From the NCBI GenBank assembly GCA_031538565.1, contig JAVKLS010000041.1, forward strand, positions 9,847 to 73,846: a stretch of DNA of 64,000 nt, read 5' to 3'. The position numbers were made by a program, and so were the translations under genes. Source of the DNA: JASGCK01 sp031538565 (GTDB lineage Bacteria; Pseudomonadota; Gammaproteobacteria; Burkholderiales; Burkholderiaceae_C). The notes beneath the pieces are model-generated. The model searched no databases. It was not told the origin of the DNA and saw only the letters and a program-made list of their open reading frames with translations. Numbering within the stretch: the stretch's first letter is position 1; every line of letters starts with the position of its first letter. Of the stretch, positions 1 to 7,443 are shown in pieces.

Positions 1-1
1 T

Positions 2-112
2 GCTGATGCCTCTGCTCCTGCTGCTGCCGCTCCTGCTGCTGCCGCTCCTGCTGCCGCCGCCGCTCCTGCTGCACCAGCCGCTCCTGCTGCACCAGCCGCA
101 CCGAAAAAATAA
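2..112 (+). CDS. C-terminal end of an Ala/Pro-rich protein (5' end outside window)
   Basis: Only the last 36 codons are present, read from base 2 to the TAA at 110-112. The product is almost purely alanine and proline, with repeated AAP/APAAP units ending in PKK. GCT/GCC/CCT codon repetition makes it low-complexity DNA. Such tails are common in Burkholderiales envelope and DNA-binding proteins, so no function can be assigned. A good terminator follows directly, which supports this being the true end of a transcription unit. A longer ORF in another frame over the same bases is a repeat artefact. Confidence 0.6.
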   Translation, partial: ADASAPAAAAPAAAAPAAAAAPAAPAAPAAPAAPKK

Positions 113-130
113 TCTTCACAGCGCATCTCA

Positions 131-164
131 AAAGCCTTCTCTAGAAATTAGAGAGGGCTTTTTT
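131..164 (+). terminator. Rho-independent terminator after the Ala/Pro-rich gene
   Basis: A strong inverted repeat (AAGCC plus TCTCTA paired with TAGAGA plus GGCTT around a short GAAAT loop) is followed by a run of T. It lies 18 bases after the stop codon of the partial gene and before the ribosome binding site of the MaoC gene. Confidence 0.85.
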
Positions 165-196
165 GTTTATGAACTTATCAAGGGAGGTGTTGCGGT

Positions 197-658
197 ATGG
201 TTAAAAAAGTTTTTGACAAGCTATCTGATTTGGCTGCTTTTGTTGGACAAGAAATTGAAGGCGCCGATTGGCTCACCATCACGCAAGAGCAAGTTAATTT
301 GTTTGCTCAAGCCACGGGCGACCACCAATGGATTCACACCGACCCTGTTGCTGCCGCCAAGGGGCCATTTAAGACCACGATTGCCCACGGGTTTTTAACG
401 TTGTCTTTGTTGCCGCATTTTTTTGCGTCTAGCTTTGACATTACCCACTCGCGCTTAGGCGTGAACTATGGGCTTAACAAGGTGCGCTTTACCGCGCCAG
501 TGCCCGTGGGTTCGCGGTTGCGTGCGCGGATGAAGCTCTTGGCTTTGGAGGACATTGACAACAGCGGCGTGCAAATGACGTGGTTAGTGACGGTGGAGCG
601 CGAGGGCGAGGACAAGCCTGTGTGCGTGGCCGAGAGTTTGGTTCGGCGTTATCCCTAG
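197..658 (+). CDS. MaoC/NodN-family (R)-specific enoyl-CoA hydratase-like protein
   Basis: This 153-residue protein has the hot-dog fold signature of single-domain MaoC dehydratases. Near residues 37-43 it has the ATGDHQWIH segment, which carries the catalytic Asp and His of the family, and then an AHGFLTLSLLP segment. Family members hydrate (R)-enoyl-CoA or acyl-ACP substrates in fatty acid, PHA or degradation pathways; the substrate here cannot be read from sequence. The ATG is preceded by a good AGGGAGGT site at 181-188. The gene stands alone after a terminator, and its stop overlaps the convergent trmL stop by four bases. Confidence 0.88.
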   Translation: MVKKVFDKLSDLAAFVGQEIEGADWLTITQEQVNLFAQATGDHQWIHTDPVAAAKGPFKTTIAHGFLTLSLLPHFFASSFDITHSRLGVNYGLNKVRFTAPVPVGSRLRARMKLLALEDIDNSGVQMTWLVTVEREGEDKPVCVAESLVRRYP

Positions 659-1125
659 CCGCCAGCCTGAAAGCCGCATTGCCGCCACGCCTCAAACACG
701 GTGACGGCAACGGCGTTGGATAAATTCAAACTGCGCTGGCCTGCCATCATGGGTAGGCGCAAGCGATTTTCGGGCGCAAAAGACTCGCGCAAATCGGCTG
801 GCAAGCCTTGTGTCTCGGAGCCAAAAACAAGCCAATCTCCCGCTTGAAAACGTTGCTGATAAGGGCTTGATTGCCCTTTGGTGGTAAAGGCGAACATCCT
901 CGTGGTTTGCGCTGCGGTTGTACTTATAAACGTGACCCAATTGGCATAGCGCAGGACGGGCGCATACTCATGATAGTCAAGCCCGGCGCGGCGCATATGC
1001 TTGTCGTCAAAATTAAAACCAAGCGGCTCAATAAGGTGCAACCGCGAGCCTGTGTTGGCGCACAAGCGAATGACGTTTCCCGTGTTGGGCGGAATTTCGG
1101 GCGTGACGAGGACGATGTTAAACAT
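655..1125 (-). CDS. trmL: tRNA (cytidine(34)-2'-O)-methyltransferase TrmL
   Basis: A 156-residue SPOUT-class methyltransferase of the size of E. coli TrmL/YibK. The N-terminal VTPEIPPNTGNVIRLCANTG motif, central FGSETQGLP and C-terminal RSLNLSNAVAV together form the knotted SAM site. Known members 2'-O-methylate the wobble base of tRNA-Leu(CmAA/cmnm5UmAA) in the cytoplasm. It lies immediately downstream of comF on the same strand with two bases between, so the two are probably cotranscribed. Confidence 0.95.
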   Translation of the reverse strand: MFNIVLVTPEIPPNTGNVIRLCANTGSRLHLIEPLGFNFDDKHMRRAGLDYHEYAPVLRYANWVTFISTTAAQTTRMFAFTTKGQSSPYQQRFQAGDWLVFGSETQGLPADLRESFAPENRLRLPMMAGQRSLNLSNAVAVTVFEAWRQCGFQAGG

Positions 1126-1127
1126 GG

Positions 1128-1781
1128 CTAATTATCGAGAGGTGTTTGGGCAATCACGATGGCGGATACTTTTGCCGCACCTGCTTTGCGCACGGCACTC
1201 GCCGCGGCAGCAAGGGTTGCACCCGTGGTCATCACGTCGTCAATCAGCAGCACGTGCTTGCCTGTGATGACTCGACACGACTCGGTTTGCACGGCAAATG
1301 CATTGGCCACGTTGTGTTGCCGCGCTTGACGATCTAGCAGGCGCTGGGGCGACGTGTTGCGGGTGCGGATAAGGGCGTGCGCGTTAATTTTGTGTTTGAC
1401 TAAACGGCGGGCAAGTGTGAGTGCTTGGTTAAAGCCACGCGCCTCCAGCCGCTTTGGGGCAAGCGGCAGGGGCAGCAAGATGTCCGCATCGGCGAGCAAT
1501 TTTTGGATGCGCGTATCGCGCTGCATGAGTCCTGCAAACAACTTTGCCAACCCAGGCTCGGGTGCAAATTTATAGCGGCTAATGAGGGCTGCCCACTGCG
1601 TATCAAAACTAAGCGCAGCGACGCAGGCGTCTAAGCCTGACGGAGTGGGAAACAGGGGAGCGTTGGCGTGTGTTTGGATGCAGCTTTGACAAACGCCTGT
1701 GACGCCCTCAAAAGAAGCGCTGGGCCATTTGCGGCAGATGGCGCATTCAAACGGCAGAGAAAGCAACAAGCGCAAAAGCAT
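1128..1781 (-). CDS. comF: ComF family phosphoribosyltransferase-like protein
   Basis: The ATG at 1781 gives a 217-residue protein starting MLLRLLLSLPFECAICRKW. The frame stays open further upstream but that part is not protein-like. An N-terminal Cys pair (CAIC) with a later CQSC forms the double zinc finger of the family. ALSFDTQWAALISRYKF and LARRLV lie in the middle. The C-terminal VLLIDDVMTTGAT is the PRPP-binding loop of type I phosphoribosyltransferases. ComF proteins are linked to DNA uptake, but their enzymatic role is unsettled. The start codon overlaps that of the divergent methyltransferase (CATG at 1779-1782). Confidence 0.9.
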   Translation of the reverse strand: MLLRLLLSLPFECAICRKWPSASFEGVTGVCQSCIQTHANAPLFPTPSGLDACVAALSFDTQWAALISRYKFAPEPGLAKLFAGLMQRDTRIQKLLADADILLPLPLAPKRLEARGFNQALTLARRLVKHKINAHALIRTRNTSPQRLLDRQARQHNVANAFAVQTESCRVITGKHVLLIDDVMTTGATLAAAASAVRKAGAAKVSAIVIAQTPLDN

Positions 1782-2622
1782 GACATCAATATACTCGCCC
1801 TCGATGCTTGATGACTTTGACCCGCACATTGACGCAATTGCCGCCGCACGTTGGGCTGCCATGCTGGGCGTTCGCGTGCCTTGGCTGCACGAAGAGGTGG
1901 GGCGGCGCATGGCGCAGCGGCTGGACTACATCAAGCTGCCCACGCGGGCGTGGACTAACTGGTCGCCAGTGCGGGGAGGAGTGCCGCAGCATTCGGCTTT
2001 GTCCATTTCGTTTTTGCAAAGATGGACGCGCACCGCATTTAAGCAGCCTACCGACTCGTCACAAGACTTGGTTTGGAGCAATATGCAGATCCACGCGGAA
2101 GCCGCGCCCAAGCGTCTGATTGAGGCGTGGCGCAGCGCGCTGAAAACAGATGGCTTTGTGTTGTTTTCGTGCCTTGGACCCGATACGCTGATCGAGCTTC
2201 GTGCCGCTTACGCTCGCCGTGGCTGGCCTGCGCCGCTGCACGCCATGACGGATATGCACGACTGGGGTGATCGACTGGTTGCCCAAGGATTTACCCAGCC
2301 CGTGATGGACATGGAGCGCTTAGTGCTGACTTTTGCTACGCCCGAGCGCGCCTTGCAAGAGCTGCGCGAATTGGGGCGCAATTTGAATCCGAAGCGCGGC
2401 GAAAGCCTTGCCGCACTACGCGGCAAGGCTTGGCGCAGCGAGTTGTTGGCGGCTTTGGCCGAATGCCGCAACTCGGATGGACAAATTGCGCTAACGTTTG
2501 AGCTGATTTATGGTCACGCCATTAAGCCGCCGCCCAGTGTCAAGCTGTCGTCAAAAAGCACGGTGAGCCTTGGCGATATGCGCGAGATGCTGAGGCGATA
2601 TTCACTTGACCTCTCGTCGTAA
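1780..2622 (+). CDS. BioC-like class I methyltransferase family protein
   Basis: This 280-residue protein resembles the BioC-like proteins found between comF and coxB in many Comamonadaceae. Conserved blocks are ARWAAMLGVRVPWLHEEVGRR at the N-terminus, WSPVRGG, FVLFSCLGPDTLIELR, the MHDWGD motif and FATPERALQELRELGRNL. The usual glycine-rich SAM-binding motif I (D/ExGxGxG) is not recognisable, so catalytic activity is uncertain. A start at 1804 (MLDDFDP) is an alternative, since neither ATG has a convincing Shine-Dalgarno sequence. The ATG at 1780 overlaps the divergent comF start. BioC would methylate malonyl-ACP in biotin synthesis, but this paralogue is not clearly that enzyme. Confidence 0.75.
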   Translation: MTSIYSPSMLDDFDPHIDAIAAARWAAMLGVRVPWLHEEVGRRMAQRLDYIKLPTRAWTNWSPVRGGVPQHSALSISFLQRWTRTAFKQPTDSSQDLVWSNMQIHAEAAPKRLIEAWRSALKTDGFVLFSCLGPDTLIELRAAYARRGWPAPLHAMTDMHDWGDRLVAQGFTQPVMDMERLVLTFATPERALQELRELGRNLNPKRGESLAALRGKAWRSELLAALAECRNSDGQIALTFELIYGHAIKPPPSVKLSSKSTVSLGDMREMLRRYSLDLSS

Positions 2623-2681
2623 GAGTGGGTGCGCAGCGGGTGAATAAGCAAACCCGCTAAAATCCGAGGTTGCTAAAAACC

Positions 2682-2699
2682 ATGAAAATTTATCGATGA
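2682..2699 (+). CDS. Possible five-codon leader ORF (MKIYR) overlapping coxB
   Basis: ATG AAA ATT TAT CGA TGA ends in an ATGA overlap with the coxB start. A GAGG element at 2666-2669 is spaced about 12 bases from this ATG but 26 bases from the coxB ATG, so ribosomes may load here and reinitiate at coxB. A hairpin (AGCGGGT at 2635-2641 paired with ACCCGCT at 2652-2658) lies just upstream. Translational coupling is inference from spacing only. Confidence 0.35.
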   Translation: MKIYR

Positions 2700-3847
2700 A
2701 GAATTTCCTCTATCTACTCAGCACATTTTTTTTCACTAGCGCCTTCGCCGTCAATGATCTGCCTGGCGGTCCTGCGGTTAATGGGCTGAATTTCCCGCCA
2801 CCAGTCACGCAGTTGGCCATGGATCAGCGTTCATTAAATGACGGCATTATGTTGGTGTGCCTGGTGATTTTTCTCGTTGTATTCGGCGCGATGTTTTACT
2901 CAATTTTGAAGCATCGTAAATCCCTGGGTCATAAGCCAGCCAACTTTCACGAGTCGGTCACGGTGGAGATTTTGTGGACGATTGTGCCCCTGGTTATTGT
3001 GATTGCCATGGGTTTGGCCGCCACCAAAACGGTGGTGAACTCCAAAGACACAACCAACGCCGATTTGACCATCAAAGCGACGGGCTACCAATGGAAGTGG
3101 GGTTATGACTACCTGAAAGGCGAAGGAGAAGGCATTGCGTTTATTTCCGCGCTTGATCCGGCCCACCGAGCATTGTCAGACTCGGGCATCCCAAAAGGCA
3201 CGGTCATTCCCGATAACTATTTGCTTAAAGTGGACAACCCGCTGGTTGTGCCGGTCAATAAAAAAATTCGCATCATCACCACGGCAAACGACGTCATTCA
3301 CGCTTTTGCCGTCCCTTCGTTTGGCATTAAGCAAGACGCCATTCCTGGCTTTGTGCGCGACACGTGGTTCAAGACCGACAAGATTGGCTCCTATTACGGG
3401 CAATGCCAAGAGCTTTGCGGCAAAGAGCACGCTTATATGCCGATTGAAGTTAAGGTGGTGAGTGATGCTGACTACACCGCATGGGTGGCGCTTAAGCAAA
3501 AAGAGGCGGCAGCGAAGCTGGACGACCCAAGCAAAGTGTGGATTCTCGCTGACATGATGAAGCGCGGCGAAAAGGTGTACGCCAGCAACTGCGCAGCGTG
3601 TCACCAGGCCAGCGGCAAGGGTGCGGGTCCTATCAAGCCACTTGATGGTGCGGCTGTGGTGCTTGATGCGGACAAAAACAAGCAAATCAAAGTGCTGCTA
3701 AACGGTCAAAACAATGGCGCGATGCCTGCGTGGAAAAGCCTGTCGGATACGGACATTGCGGCTGTGATCACCTTTACTAAAAATAGCTGGTCGAACAAAA
3801 CGGGGCAGCTAGTTCAGCCGTCCGAAGTGCTTGCAGCACGCAAATAA
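2696..3847 (+). CDS. coxB: Cytochrome c oxidase subunit II with fused cytochrome c domain
   Basis: A 383-residue subunit II of aa3-type (caa3-like) cytochrome oxidase. It has a signal peptide (about 1-18), two membrane helices (about 48-70 and 92-112) and a periplasmic cupredoxin domain. CuA ligands are visible: H202, C237, C241, H245 and M248 (GQCQELCGKEHAYM). A C-terminal domain with CAACH at 299-303 and a later NGAMPAW methionine binds covalent heme c. It takes electrons from cytochrome c and passes them via CuA to subunit I. It heads the oxidase operon and is followed by coxA after 21 bases. No standard ribosome site sits close to the ATG (see the leader ORF). Confidence 0.97.
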   Translation: MKNFLYLLSTFFFTSAFAVNDLPGGPAVNGLNFPPPVTQLAMDQRSLNDGIMLVCLVIFLVVFGAMFYSILKHRKSLGHKPANFHESVTVEILWTIVPLVIVIAMGLAATKTVVNSKDTTNADLTIKATGYQWKWGYDYLKGEGEGIAFISALDPAHRALSDSGIPKGTVIPDNYLLKVDNPLVVPVNKKIRIITTANDVIHAFAVPSFGIKQDAIPGFVRDTWFKTDKIGSYYGQCQELCGKEHAYMPIEVKVVSDADYTAWVALKQKEAAAKLDDPSKVWILADMMKRGEKVYASNCAACHQASGKGAGPIKPLDGAAVVLDADKNKQIKVLLNGQNNGAMPAWKSLSDTDIAAVITFTKNSWSNKTGQLVQPSEVLAARK

Positions 3848-3868
3848 GAGTAAGCGAGAAGAAACACT

Positions 3869-5503
3869 ATGAGCAAGACACAATACATGGAACACACCGC
3901 ACGCGATACGCACGGTCACGATGACCATCATGACCACAAGCCGCATGGCTGGCAGCGCTGGGTTTACGCAACAAACCACAAAGATATCGGTACGCTGTAT
4001 CTGCTGTTTGCGTTCACCATGCTGATGGTGGGCGGCGTGTTGGCGCTTTTGATTCGCCTGGAGCTTTTTCAGCCTGGTTTGCAGTTTGTAAATCCTGAGC
4101 TATTCAATCAGTTCACAACTATGCACGGGCTCATCATGGTGTTTGGCGCCATCATGCCTGCCTTTGTGGGGTTTGCTAACTGGATGATTCCGCTGCAAAT
4201 TGGCGCGTCCGACATGGCTTTTGCGCGCATGAACAACTTTAGCTTTTGGCTCATGATTCCTGCTGCCATCACGCTGGTGCTTAGCTTCTTCATGCCGGGT
4301 GGCGCACCTGCTGCGGGCTGGACGCTTTACGCGCCTTTGACCTTGCAAATGGGTCCCTCCATGGACGCGGGTATTTTTGCCATGCACGTGTTGGGCGCGT
4401 CGTCCATTATGGGATCGATCAACATCATCGTGACCATTTTGAATATGCGCGCCCCAGGCATGACGATGATGAAAATGCCCATGTTTGTGTGGACTTGGCT
4501 CATCACGGCTTACTTGCTAATTGCAGTGATGCCTGTGCTGGCTGGCGCAATTACCATGACGCTAACAGACCGCCATTTCGGCACGACCTTTTTCAATCCA
4601 GCAGGCGGCGGCGATCCCGTGATGTATCAGCACATCTTTTGGTTTTTTGGACATCCCGAGGTGTACATCATGATCCTCCCCGCGTTTGGCATGGTTAGCC
4701 AAATCGTGCCCGCGTTTGCACGTAAACGCCTGTTTGGTTATGCCTCGATGGTGTATGCCACCGCATCCATTGCAATTTTGTCCTTCATCGTGTGGGCGCA
4801 CCATATGTTTACCACGGGTATGCCAGTGACGGGGCAGCTGTTTTTTATGTACGCCACGATGTTGATTTCTGTTCCTACGGGCGTTAAGGTGTTCAACTGG
4901 GTTGCGACTATGTGGAAGGGCTCTATGACCTTTGAAACGCCAATGCTCTTTGCGGTAGGCTTTATTTTTGTGTTCACCATTGGCGGTTTTACAGGTTTGA
5001 TTTTGTCAATGGCCTCCATCGACTTGCAATTACAAGACGGGTACTACGTGGTGGCGCATTTCCATTACGTGCTAGTGGCGGGTTCACTCTACGCGATGTA
5101 TGCAGGCTTTTATTACTGGTCACCCAAGTGGACGGGCGTGATGTACAACGAGACACGCGGCAAAATCCATTTTTGGTGGTCTCTGATTTCTTTTAATATC
5201 ACCTTCTTCCCCATGCACTTTTTGGGCCTGGCTGGAATGCCGCGCCGATACGCAGACTATCCCGCGCAGTTCACCGACTTCAATCAAGTGGCAACGATTG
5301 GCGCGTTTGCCTTCGGTTTAGCGCAGGTGTACTTCTTCTTCTTTGTTGTCTTGCCCATGATGCGCGGAAAAGGCGAAAAAGCACCGCAGCGTCCTTGGGA
5401 GGGCGCAGAAGGTTTGGAGTGGGAGGTTCCATCACCCGCACCGTTCCACACATTTGAAGTGCCGCCCAAACTGAATGAGACCGCGAACAAGGTGCTTGGT
5501 TAA
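3869..5503 (+). CDS. ctaD: Cytochrome c oxidase subunit I
   Basis: This 544-residue inner-membrane catalytic subunit of heme-copper oxidase carries heme a, heme a3 and CuB. Visible landmarks are H86 (TMHG, low-spin heme), the GHPEVY motif with H262 cross-linked to Y266 in the family, the WAHHMFTTG histidine pair and HFHYVLVAG near residue 395. The K- and D-channel regions look intact. The N-terminus has an unusual His/Asp-rich stretch (HGHDDHHDHKPH, residues 16-27) before the first helix. The ribosome site is GCGAGAAGAA. It reduces O2 to water and pumps protons. Confidence 0.98.
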   Translation: MSKTQYMEHTARDTHGHDDHHDHKPHGWQRWVYATNHKDIGTLYLLFAFTMLMVGGVLALLIRLELFQPGLQFVNPELFNQFTTMHGLIMVFGAIMPAFVGFANWMIPLQIGASDMAFARMNNFSFWLMIPAAITLVLSFFMPGGAPAAGWTLYAPLTLQMGPSMDAGIFAMHVLGASSIMGSINIIVTILNMRAPGMTMMKMPMFVWTWLITAYLLIAVMPVLAGAITMTLTDRHFGTTFFNPAGGGDPVMYQHIFWFFGHPEVYIMILPAFGMVSQIVPAFARKRLFGYASMVYATASIAILSFIVWAHHMFTTGMPVTGQLFFMYATMLISVPTGVKVFNWVATMWKGSMTFETPMLFAVGFIFVFTIGGFTGLILSMASIDLQLQDGYYVVAHFHYVLVAGSLYAMYAGFYYWSPKWTGVMYNETRGKIHFWWSLISFNITFFPMHFLGLAGMPRRYADYPAQFTDFNQVATIGAFAFGLAQVYFFFFVVLPMMRGKGEKAPQRPWEGAEGLEWEVPSPAPFHTFEVPPKLNETANKVLG

Positions 5504-5523
5504 TCTTTGTGAGCGAGTCAACA

Positions 5524-5637
5524 ATGACAAAGTCTGAGCAGTCCAAAAAAAATGTTCGCTTGGCATTGGCTTTGCTGTCGGTGACGCTCGTATTTGGGCT
5601 TGGATTTGTTGCCAAAACAATCCTCTTGGGCCGATGA
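5524..5637 (+). CDS. Cytochrome oxidase small assembly protein (37 residues)
   Basis: A 37-residue ORF starts at ATG 5524 and ends at TGA 5635-5637, overlapping the cox11 ATG in an ATGA junction. A basic N-terminus (KSEQSKKNVR) precedes one membrane helix (LALALLSVTLVFGLGFVAK). Size, position between coxA and cox11, and the GLGFVAK motif match the small proteins annotated as oxidase assembly factors in Burkholderiales; their biochemical role is not established to my knowledge. Translational coupling to cox11 suggests stoichiometric expression with the copper chaperone. Confidence 0.8.
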   Translation: MTKSEQSKKNVRLALALLSVTLVFGLGFVAKTILLGR

Positions 5638-6257
5638 ACTTTTTGCCCATGAAGCTTCACACCAAGCTGTGCGTCATTGTGGCGGCCATGTTTGGATTTG
5701 GCTACGCGCTCGTGCCCTTGTACTACGCGATTTGCGAAGCCACGGGCATTAACGTGCTGGCTTTAGCTGAGCTTGAAGTGCCGGGGCAAAAAGCCAAAGT
5801 TCCCAGTAATACGCAAATTGATAAAAGCCGCACGATCACCGTGGAGTTTGATGCCAATACACGCGGTGCAAAACCTAGCGGGCTGGGCAGTGCGGGTGCG
5901 CAAGCGGGAGGTGTGTGGGACTTCAAACCCGCGGTTCGCTCCATGCAGGTGCACCCTGGCGAGTTAAATACTGTGGTGTACGAGTTTCAAAATACGCAAA
6001 ACCGCCGCATGGCAGCGCAGGCTATTCCTAGCTACGCTCCGCAGCAAGCGATGCCCTACTTCAACAAGGTGGAGTGCTTTTGCTTTCAGCAGTACACGCT
6101 TGATGCGGGTGAAAAAAAAGCATGGCCTGTGGCGTTTGTGATTGACCCCAAGCTGTCCAAAGACGTGACCACCATTACGCTGTCCTACACTTTTTTCGAA
6201 GTCAATGGCAAGCTGCCTGCTGCTGCGGTGAGTGCTGCTAAGGACAGCAAAGTATGA
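5634..6257 (+). CDS. ctaG: Cytochrome c oxidase assembly protein Cox11/CtaG
   Basis: A 207-residue protein with one N-terminal transmembrane helix (about 9-28) and a periplasmic immunoglobulin-like domain. The Cu(I)-binding motif CFCF is in VECFCFQQYTL, and a conserved PVAFVIDP segment follows. Cox11 inserts copper into the CuB site of subunit I. The start overlaps the small assembly gene (ATGA), and its own stop overlaps the DUF2970 gene (ATGA), so the three are translationally coupled. Confidence 0.95.
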   Translation: MNFLPMKLHTKLCVIVAAMFGFGYALVPLYYAICEATGINVLALAELEVPGQKAKVPSNTQIDKSRTITVEFDANTRGAKPSGLGSAGAQAGGVWDFKPAVRSMQVHPGELNTVVYEFQNTQNRRMAAQAIPSYAPQQAMPYFNKVECFCFQQYTLDAGEKKAWPVAFVIDPKLSKDVTTITLSYTFFEVNGKLPAAAVSAAKDSKV

Positions 6258-6448
6258 GTGGCGTGATTAGATTTTTAAAAACGATTCGCGCTGTTCTGTG
6301 GTCGTTTTTGGGTATTCGCAAAGGAGCGAGTTTTCAGGCCGATATGGAGGCGATCACGCCGCTGCAACTTATCGGCGTGGGGCTTGCCCTATGTTTTATG
6401 TTTGTGATTGGACTGATGTACTTTGTCCAGTGGGTGGTGAAAATCTAA
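6254..6448 (+). CDS. DUF2970 single-pass membrane protein
   Basis: A 64-residue protein with one hydrophobic helix (about residues 37-60) and an amphipathic N-terminus containing SFLGIRKGASFQAD, typical of DUF2970. It is conserved in betaproteobacterial oxidase operons between cox11 and coxC, so it is probably an oxidase accessory or assembly factor. No biochemical function is known to me. The ATG overlaps the cox11 stop. Confidence 0.85.
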   Translation: MSGVIRFLKTIRAVLWSFLGIRKGASFQADMEAITPLQLIGVGLALCFMFVIGLMYFVQWVVKI

Positions 6449-6489
6449 TTGGATGTATTTGAAATTAATTGAAAGAAGCGGAGAAAAAC

Positions 6490-7443
6490 ATGAGCTCAAC
6501 TAACCTCAGCGCAACTGGCACACCTTATTATTTTGTGCCAGAGCCATCGCCCCATCCTGTGCGGGCGGCTTTCGGATTGTTTTGGATTATTTTGGGCGCG
6601 GGTCAGTGGGTCAATGGCGTGAGCTGGGGTAAGTGGTCGTTGTTTGCTGGGCTGTTATTTCTGTTTTACGTGCTCTTTAATTGGTTTGGTGACGCCATTG
6701 GTGAGAGTGTGAGCGGCAAATATGGACGTAAAATTGACCTCTCTTACCGCTGGAGTATGAGCTGGTTTATTTTCTCCGAAGTCATGTTTTTTGGCGCCTT
6801 CTTCACAGCCTTGTGGTGGCTACGCATTCACTCGGTGCCCATGCTGGCAGATACAGAAAATGCACTCTTGTGGCAAGGATTTTCGGGCGCGTGGCCAACG
6901 AGTGGGCACGGGATAACCGCATCACCTGCAGGCATCATCGACGCGTTTGAAACGATGAAACCTGTGGGCGCCGCCAGCGAAGCGGTTTGGAAGGCTTCTT
7001 GGATTGCGGGTATGTGGGGCTACATCAGTCACTCGCTGCCAACGGTCAATACGGCCGTGCTGCTGACCTCAGGCTTGACGCTGACCATCGCGCACCACGC
7101 CCTCATTGTGGGCAACCGTGCGAAAACGATTCGGTTCATGTGGATCACGACTGCGCTGGGTGTGTTGTTTCTTTTTGCGCAAGGCTATGAGTACTACCAC
7201 GCATACCACGAAATGAATCTGACGCTGGCCTCAGGCGTATATGGTTCCTCATTTTATTTGCTGACGGGTTTCCACGGATTTCACGTCTTCATTGGAATGT
7301 TGATGCTGCTCTTCATTACCTTGCGTTTGCACAAAGGACACTTTAGCGCCGAGCATCACTTTGGTTTTGAAGGCGCCGCTTGGTACTGGCACTTTGTGGA
7401 CGTTGTGTGGCTGGGGCTGTACATCCTTGTGTACTGGCTGTAA
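6490..7443 (+). CDS. coxC: Cytochrome c oxidase subunit III
   Basis: With the ATG at 6490 (after the AGCGGAGA site) this is a 317-residue subunit III with seven predicted helices. Landmarks are PYYFVPEPSPHPV at the N-terminus, WFIFSEVMFFGAFF and the C-terminal GFHGFHVFIG and WYWHFVDVVWLGLYILVYW. It lacks metal centres and stabilises turnover of subunit I. The operon ends here: the SURF1, heme A synthase and SCO genes that often follow in relatives are absent, and the next gene (priA) is convergent with no bases between stops. Confidence 0.96.
   Translation: MSSTNLSATGTPYYFVPEPSPHPVRAAFGLFWIILGAGQWVNGVSWGKWSLFAGLLFLFYVLFNWFGDAIGESVSGKYGRKIDLSYRWSMSWFIFSEVMFFGAFFTALWWLRIHSVPMLADTENALLWQGFSGAWPTSGHGITASPAGIIDAFETMKPVGAASEAVWKASWIAGMWGYISHSLPTVNTAVLLTSGLTLTIAHHALIVGNRAKTIRFMWITTALGVLFLFAQGYEYYHAYHEMNLTLASGVYGSSFYLLTGFHGFHVFIGMLMLLFITLRLHKGHFSAEHHFGFEGAAWYWHFVDVVWLGLYILVYWL

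Noticed and set aside
6..398. 130-residue ORF across the low-complexity start and into the MaoC gene
   Set aside because: It is a frame shadow of the CTG/GCT repeat, crosses a terminator and overlaps a well-supported gene in another frame.
1782..1910. N-terminal extension of ComF to 260 residues
   Set aside because: The added residues are antisense to the methyltransferase gene and lack similarity to ComF.
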